This document shows, one piece after another, positions 60,291 to 64,000 of a stretch of 64,000 nucleotides of DNA. Numbering within the stretch: position 1 is the first letter of the stretch; every line of letters starts with the position of its first letter. Source of the stretch: CAIXLI01 sp964449155. Its GTDB lineage: Bacteria > Pseudomonadota > Alphaproteobacteria > UBA9219. Location: contig CAYVBP010000002.1 of the NCBI GenBank assembly GCA_964449155.1, positions 1 to 64,000 on the forward strand. Direction: 5' to 3'. The notes beneath the pieces are model-generated. The model saw only the letters and a program-made list of their open reading frames with translations, did not search any database and was not told the DNA's origin. Made by a program: the position numbers and the translations under genes.

Positions 60291-61409
60291 TCACGCCTCC
60301 GGCTCTTGTTCAAAAGGAAGCACGATAGAAACTTTTGTGCCTTTGCTTGGCGCACTGCTGATCTCAAGCGTGCCGTTGTGGTCTACCTCTACGATCTTTC
60401 TGGCTATGGGAAGACCAAATCCCATACCAGAAGCTTTGCGCGTTGCATAAAGGCGAAGACAATCCTTCCGATCCTCCTCGTTCATGCCGCATCCGGTGTC
60501 CTGAACCGTAATCGTAACATGGCGGCGAGGTTTTGAAACCGCGCCTATCGTCACACGCCGTGGCTCTTGGGTTTCAGAGCAAGCTTCAACGGCGTTCGTC
60601 AGAATATTGAGCAAGGCTTGGATAATCCGGCTTCTATACATTTGCGATGCAAGTGCAGGATCAACCTGCGTTTCGATAATCTCGACGCCGAGCTTTCGCG
60701 TTTCATCCATACCACGCACAAGATCGACTGCGTCGCGGATGACCGTTGAAACAGGTTCCGCCTTCATTTTGCCAGAACCTTCACTTGTCAGATCACGAAG
60801 ATTCTCAAGAATGTCGTTCAACAAATGAATGCGTTTTTGTGCGCGGGCTATATGTTCCCCAATATGGGCGGCATCAGCCTTGCCGCATTCCCGTTGAAGA
60901 TTGAGCATGCCCGCATCGAGGGGTGAGATAATTTTAATCAGCTCGTGATAAATCTCGCGCACAAAATGCGCGTGCATCTTGTTGGCTGTTCTAATCGCCG
61001 CCTTACGCGTGACTGTTCCATGCTTCTGCTCAACATCGTCAAGCAGCGCCTTGATCTCGTCTCCGTTTGTTTTGTGATGCAACGATGTCTGCTTGTTGCC
61101 GTTCCGGCGCTGGATTGTCCGTCGCGCCGCGTCGCGAACGTAGGCATTGTCGTCTTGGACAAGAGCTGATGCGATGGTCGCAAAAAGCTCGTGATTGAGA
61201 CGAAGCAAGCATTCGGCAACAGCTTTGCGAACCTCCCATTTTCTATGAACCGCAAGGCCGCGCAGACGCTCAGCTAAACGATCGATATCCTCATGTGACA
61301 GGACGCCGCATTCCAAGCGTTCGCCGAGCTCATGCAGGGAATCGCGTATACGCTGCCAATTCTCTGCACCGAGTTCCTGAAAAAGCTTTTCCGGCGTCTT
61401 GTTTTTCAT
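60291..61409 (-). CDS. Cytoplasmic histidine kinase with N-terminal HEAT-like repeats
   Basis: The 372-residue protein has no membrane span. Residues 20-110 look like HEAT repeats (VHRKWEVRKAVAECLLRL, DDNAYVRDAARRTIQ). A dimerisation/phosphotransfer region contains H155 (REIYHELIKIISPL), followed by the HATPase domain with N box NILTNAVEA, DTGCGM and GMGFGLPIARKIVE. A HEAT array suggests that it senses a protein partner rather than a small ligand. It lies between an SMC-like ATPase and its regulator in one operon. Confidence 0.85.
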   Translation of the reverse strand: MKNKTPEKLFQELGAENWQRIRDSLHELGERLECGVLSHEDIDRLAERLRGLAVHRKWEVRKAVAECLLRLNHELFATIASALVQDDNAYVRDAARRTIQRRNGNKQTSLHHKTNGDEIKALLDDVEQKHGTVTRKAAIRTANKMHAHFVREIYHELIKIISPLDAGMLNLQRECGKADAAHIGEHIARAQKRIHLLNDILENLRDLTSEGSGKMKAEPVSTVIRDAVDLVRGMDETRKLGVEIIETQVDPALASQMYRSRIIQALLNILTNAVEACSETQEPRRVTIGAVSKPRRHVTITVQDTGCGMNEEDRKDCLRLYATRKASGMGFGLPIARKIVEVDHNGTLEISSAPSKGTKVSIVLPFEQEPEA

Positions 61410-61418
61410 CCGAAGAAC

Positions 61419-63344
61419 TCAATGTCCATAACGTTTCATGCGCTCGCGGAAGGCATCGGCCCCGCCTTCCAAAAGGTATTCGATTTTGTCTTTGACGGCA
61501 TCCACGTTGCCGCTGTTCCCCAGTTTTGCTTGTTGGCCATCGGAAGATAGCACAAACACGCGCTCGGCGTCTCCCAGAACAGGAATATTTGGATTGTGCG
61601 TCACGAAAATCAGCTGACGGCTTCCCTTGGCCTCGCGGACGCTGCGCACGACGGTATCGTACACAAAGGCGTTGTCGAGATTGTCTTCAGGCTGATCGAT
61701 CAAAAGCGGCCTCGCATCTTGAAGCAGCAAAATCGGCAAAATAACCGTACACCGCTGTCCTGTAGAAAGCTGAGCCGAGTTTTTGTATTCGGCCCCGTCC
61801 TTGAGTTCAATGCGCGGCAGATCGTCAATTTCCATGGTTTCGAGTTTGGCGATGTTGTCGGCGTGCTGCTGGATGTGGGAAATAATTTTCTGTGCTTGGT
61901 CTTTGCCTGTTTCAGCCTGCCTTTCCAAAGCGTCAACATCCCCTGTGCGCACGAAACGCGCGAGATCGCCAGGACAGACCGAAGTGACAATGCGCGGGAT
62001 GATGGTGTTGTATCGGACGCCGGATCCCTTCAGCATATCGCGCAACTCGGCCTCGTAAAGGGACTTGTCCTCCGCTTGTGTCACGGAAACGCGGATGGTC
62101 GGTGAGAGTTTGGTTGATAGATCGGCAGCTACGGTGCGCCGCGCTTCATAGCGTTTATCCCGTAAATCGGAAAGACGACACGAAAAGTCGGATATGTCTT
62201 GAGCGAGATTTTTGCGCGTTTCAAGACGTTGTATCCGTTCCTTTTCTTGCGCGAGAAGTTCATTCTGGCGGCGTTGAAGTCCCTGCCGCTCTCTGACTTG
62301 GGCGCTTTGTTGTTGTACGCGGGCTGCAAGGTCGCGATAAGCCTGATCCTGCAGCGCGTGCGCTTGCGCAAGCCGCTGAGCTATTTCTAAAAGCGCGTTA
62401 TCTGTTTTTTGGCTTAAAGCCAAGGCTTGACGTTCCAACGCCTCAAAAGCCTGGAGAAAAGCGTTAATTTCCTTCTGAATTTCCGACAAGAAGGCTCCGT
62501 TCTCGCCACGAAGCATAGACTCATCGATCACGTTATGGCACTTGCCGACGACATGTTGTTTCCATTGGCCTGCCTGGACTTCAACATTTTTGACCACATC
62601 GCGGAGGGTCTGAATAGACGCTCCTTCACGCGATCTTAAACTTTTTGCTTTTTCGGCAAGAGCAAGCGCGTCAGCTTCTGGGCTTCCGCTTGGCTTTGAT
62701 TCCTCCAATTTCAGATTGATGCCTTCAAGCTCAGCAACAGCGTGTTCGCATTCGCGCAAAGCATTTTCGTTCCGCTCGTTTTCATCAATTTTTTGACACA
62801 AGGCATGCTTGGTGCGTTCGATTTCTTCTTGGGTCTGACGAATCTCAGTTTCCGCAAAGCGATCGATCAGCTGCAGCTGAAAACGAGCGTTCCTTGCGAT
62901 TTCTTCGATCTTGTTCTGGCCGTATATATCGGCCTTGAAAAGGCGGCTACGATTCAGAGACGCTGCCTGCGGCTCACCCCTGGCATTGAACAATGCGGCT
63001 GCTTCGCCGATAGAACGCTCGATGCGGTAAGGAACGCCACCTTGCGTTTCGATATCGAGAACGACTTTGCCTGAACGTAGATTTTCATCAACGACTTCCT
63101 TGTTCGCCTTGCTTCGCTCCTGCGGATCGTCCGAACTCAAAAGAAAACGAATAAACTCCAGAACGGTTGTTTTTCCCGTTCCGCGCCCGCCGATAATACA
63201 ATTTAACCCGTCTTCAAAATCAAGGCGCAGACCATCAAGAAAGCCGCCAGTGACGGAAAGAGCAAGAATGCGATGGTGCGATGTAGATGACGGTTCTTCT
63301 TCAATATCTTCCTCAATCGCGACGGCACTGGTTCCTTGGATCAT
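61419..63344 (-). CDS. SMC/RecF-like AAA ATPase with long coiled coil
   Basis: The 641-residue protein has Walker A GGRGTGKTT (52-60) after LDGLRLDFEDGLNCII, then a coiled coil of about 270 residues. The C-terminal half has an ABC-type signature QLSTGQRCTVILPILLL, Walker B PLLIDQPEDNLDN and switch FVTHNPNIPVL. The layout is that of SMC/RecN/RecF-type DNA-associated ATPases, many of which serve in DNA repair or phage defence. The ATG at 63344 is preferred; an in-frame TTG at 63389 exists. It is the first gene of the three-gene minus-strand operon. The specific role is unknown. Confidence 0.82.
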   Translation of the reverse strand: MIQGTSAVAIEEDIEEEPSSTSHHRILALSVTGGFLDGLRLDFEDGLNCIIGGRGTGKTTVLEFIRFLLSSDDPQERSKANKEVVDENLRSGKVVLDIETQGGVPYRIERSIGEAAALFNARGEPQAASLNRSRLFKADIYGQNKIEEIARNARFQLQLIDRFAETEIRQTQEEIERTKHALCQKIDENERNENALRECEHAVAELEGINLKLEESKPSGSPEADALALAEKAKSLRSREGASIQTLRDVVKNVEVQAGQWKQHVVGKCHNVIDESMLRGENGAFLSEIQKEINAFLQAFEALERQALALSQKTDNALLEIAQRLAQAHALQDQAYRDLAARVQQQSAQVRERQGLQRRQNELLAQEKERIQRLETRKNLAQDISDFSCRLSDLRDKRYEARRTVAADLSTKLSPTIRVSVTQAEDKSLYEAELRDMLKGSGVRYNTIIPRIVTSVCPGDLARFVRTGDVDALERQAETGKDQAQKIISHIQQHADNIAKLETMEIDDLPRIELKDGAEYKNSAQLSTGQRCTVILPILLLQDARPLLIDQPEDNLDNAFVYDTVVRSVREAKGSRQLIFVTHNPNIPVLGDAERVFVLSSDGQQAKLGNSGNVDAVKDKIEYLLEGGADAFRERMKRYGH

Positions 63345-63597
63345 GATTTTCCACGCCTTTCTTTCCTTGTTTGCAGCAGGGTTCCTCAACCGGAAGCTGC
63401 GTAAGCTTATTGTATGAAGGCGAACAAATCAAGAACATGCGATGTTGTGCATAGTGACGGTTAATAACTGAAACATAAGGCTCCTTCCTTTCTCCTTCCT
63501 TTGGGCTTCCCTCGGGCAGCAACTGCACCCTCCAGATTTCCTTCTCTGAAATTCTCCAATCTCCGGACACGTTTTGAACGAACCGGAGGGATGGAGA

Positions 63598-63885
63598 ATG
63601 ACCATTCAGCATTTTGGACAAGAGCAGCTTGCGCAGCGCTGGGGGATTTCGACCAGCACGCTAGAGCGGTGGCGTTGGTCTGGCGAAGGGCCACGTTTTT
63701 TGAAGTTGGGCGGAAGGGTCGTGTATCGCCTTGAAGATATCGAGGCTTTCGAGGCCGAAAAGCTCCGCAACAGCACTTCAGGTGCTGCACCGCAAATGAT
63801 GCCGGACTTCCGGCAGGAACGCGCCGTGCCTCAACCAGCACCCCAACAATCCCCGCAAGTCACCAGCAGAAGGAGAGCGTCATGA
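63598..63885 (+). CDS. AlpA/MerR-like helix-turn-helix protein
   Basis: The 95-residue protein has a HTH_17-type domain: LAQRWGISTSTLERWRWSGEGPRFLKLGGRVVYRLEDIEAFE. The tail is disordered and rich in Pro/Gln. Proteins of this type control excision or transfer genes in integrative elements and plasmids. GGAGGG seven bases upstream fixes the ATG at 63598. It overlaps the next gene by ATGA and is divergent from the ATPase operon. Confidence 0.85.
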   Translation: MTIQHFGQEQLAQRWGISTSTLERWRWSGEGPRFLKLGGRVVYRLEDIEAFEAEKLRNSTSGAAPQMMPDFRQERAVPQPAPQQSPQVTSRRRAS

Positions 63886-64000
63886 ACATCCCGAACAGGA
63901 TCACGATAAATCAGTTGCGCGACATGCCGCCTGGGAAGATCGCGACGTTTTCGGTCGAGGAAATGGCTCTTCTGCTGGAAGACCTGAACGGCGCGAAGGC
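63882..64000 (+). CDS. Start of an unrecognised gene (cut by window edge)
   Basis: An ATG overlapping the previous stop opens a frame reading MNIPNRITINQLRDMPPGKI and on to the end of the window without a stop. The overlap and codon pattern support a real gene. The first 40 residues match no family I can name; its position after an AlpA-like protein suggests a mobile-element gene. Confidence 0.6.
   Translation, partial: MNIPNRITINQLRDMPPGKIATFSVEEMALLLEDLNGAK

Noticed and set aside
1..64000. CRISPR arrays, rRNA operons and further tRNAs
   Set aside because: No regularly spaced direct repeats and no rRNA segments were seen; only tRNA-Thr at 52130 folds as a tRNA. A covariance-model scan could still find small RNAs I missed.

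Overview
The window looks like a chromosomal segment of an alphaproteobacterium. The evidence is a ctrA gene encoding a near-textbook CtrA, the rpsT-dnaA neighbourhood, the thrC / M16 peptidase / GNAT cluster, an alphaproteobacterial-type SecA and RppH, and an interspersed palindromic repeat of a kind common in that class. Base composition is moderate (roughly half G+C). A free-living or host/prey-associated lineage such as the Micavibrio or Holosporales-Rhodospirillales relatives would fit, but this placement is inference.

Layout. (1) 1-12.3 kb, minus strand: one long housekeeping run read towards base 1 (yfgM-like, bamB, der, two tandem GT87/DUF2029-type membrane proteins, prmA, pepP, thrC, M16 peptidase, GNAT), ending in tandem hairpins. 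(2) 12.5-14.7 kb, plus: rpsT and dnaA. (3) 14.9-18.8 kb, plus: dotH-dotG-dotF, core parts of a type IVB (Dot/Icm, IncI Tra-like) secretion apparatus. (4) 19-25 kb: secA, then ctrA and a large MscS-family channel on the minus strand. (5) 25.4-33.2 kb, plus: a tightly packed R64-like type IVB pilus operon (TcpQ/PilL-like, PilN secretin, PilO, PilP, PilQ ATPase, PilR), without pilin or prepilin peptidase. (6) 33-42 kb: housekeeping genes (PLP-binding protein, mltG, aroA, grpE, ACT/UPF0210 pair, DUF610, rppH, acpS, nuclease-like, J-domain). (7) 42.2-44.5 kb, plus: dotE-like, dotP-like and dotN/icmJ, more type IVB secretion genes. (8) 44.5-50.8 kb: a fused double GT87-type protein, a TMTC-like TPR membrane protein, and trpBA. 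(9) 50.8-52.2 kb: an intact ISAs1-family insertion sequence with inverted repeats and a 10-bp target duplication, then tRNA-Thr(GGU). (10) 52.5-59.2 kb: a TGS-less thrS and a divergent seven-gene redox / Fe-S operon, then a rhodanese. (11) 59.5-64 kb: an operon of SMC-like ATPase, HEAT-repeat histidine kinase and response regulator, next to an AlpA-like DNA-binding protein that suggests the edge of a mobile element.

How it fits together. The secretion genes keep the Legionella icm order K-E-G ... C-D-J on one strand, but about 23 kb of secA, ctrA, pilus and housekeeping genes separates the two halves. Three perfect TTAA-N7-TTAA CtrA boxes lie in front of the pilus operon, the dotE-like gene and the dotP-like gene, and an imperfect one lies in front of dotH. 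The most interesting reading of the window is a cell-cycle-controlled (CtrA) regulon joining a minimal type IVB secretion core and a type IVB pilus, with a novel three-module DotE-like membrane protein. A second candidate is the kinase/regulator/ATPase operon at the right end, which resembles the layout of defence modules. All assignments come from reading the sequence; no database search was run.
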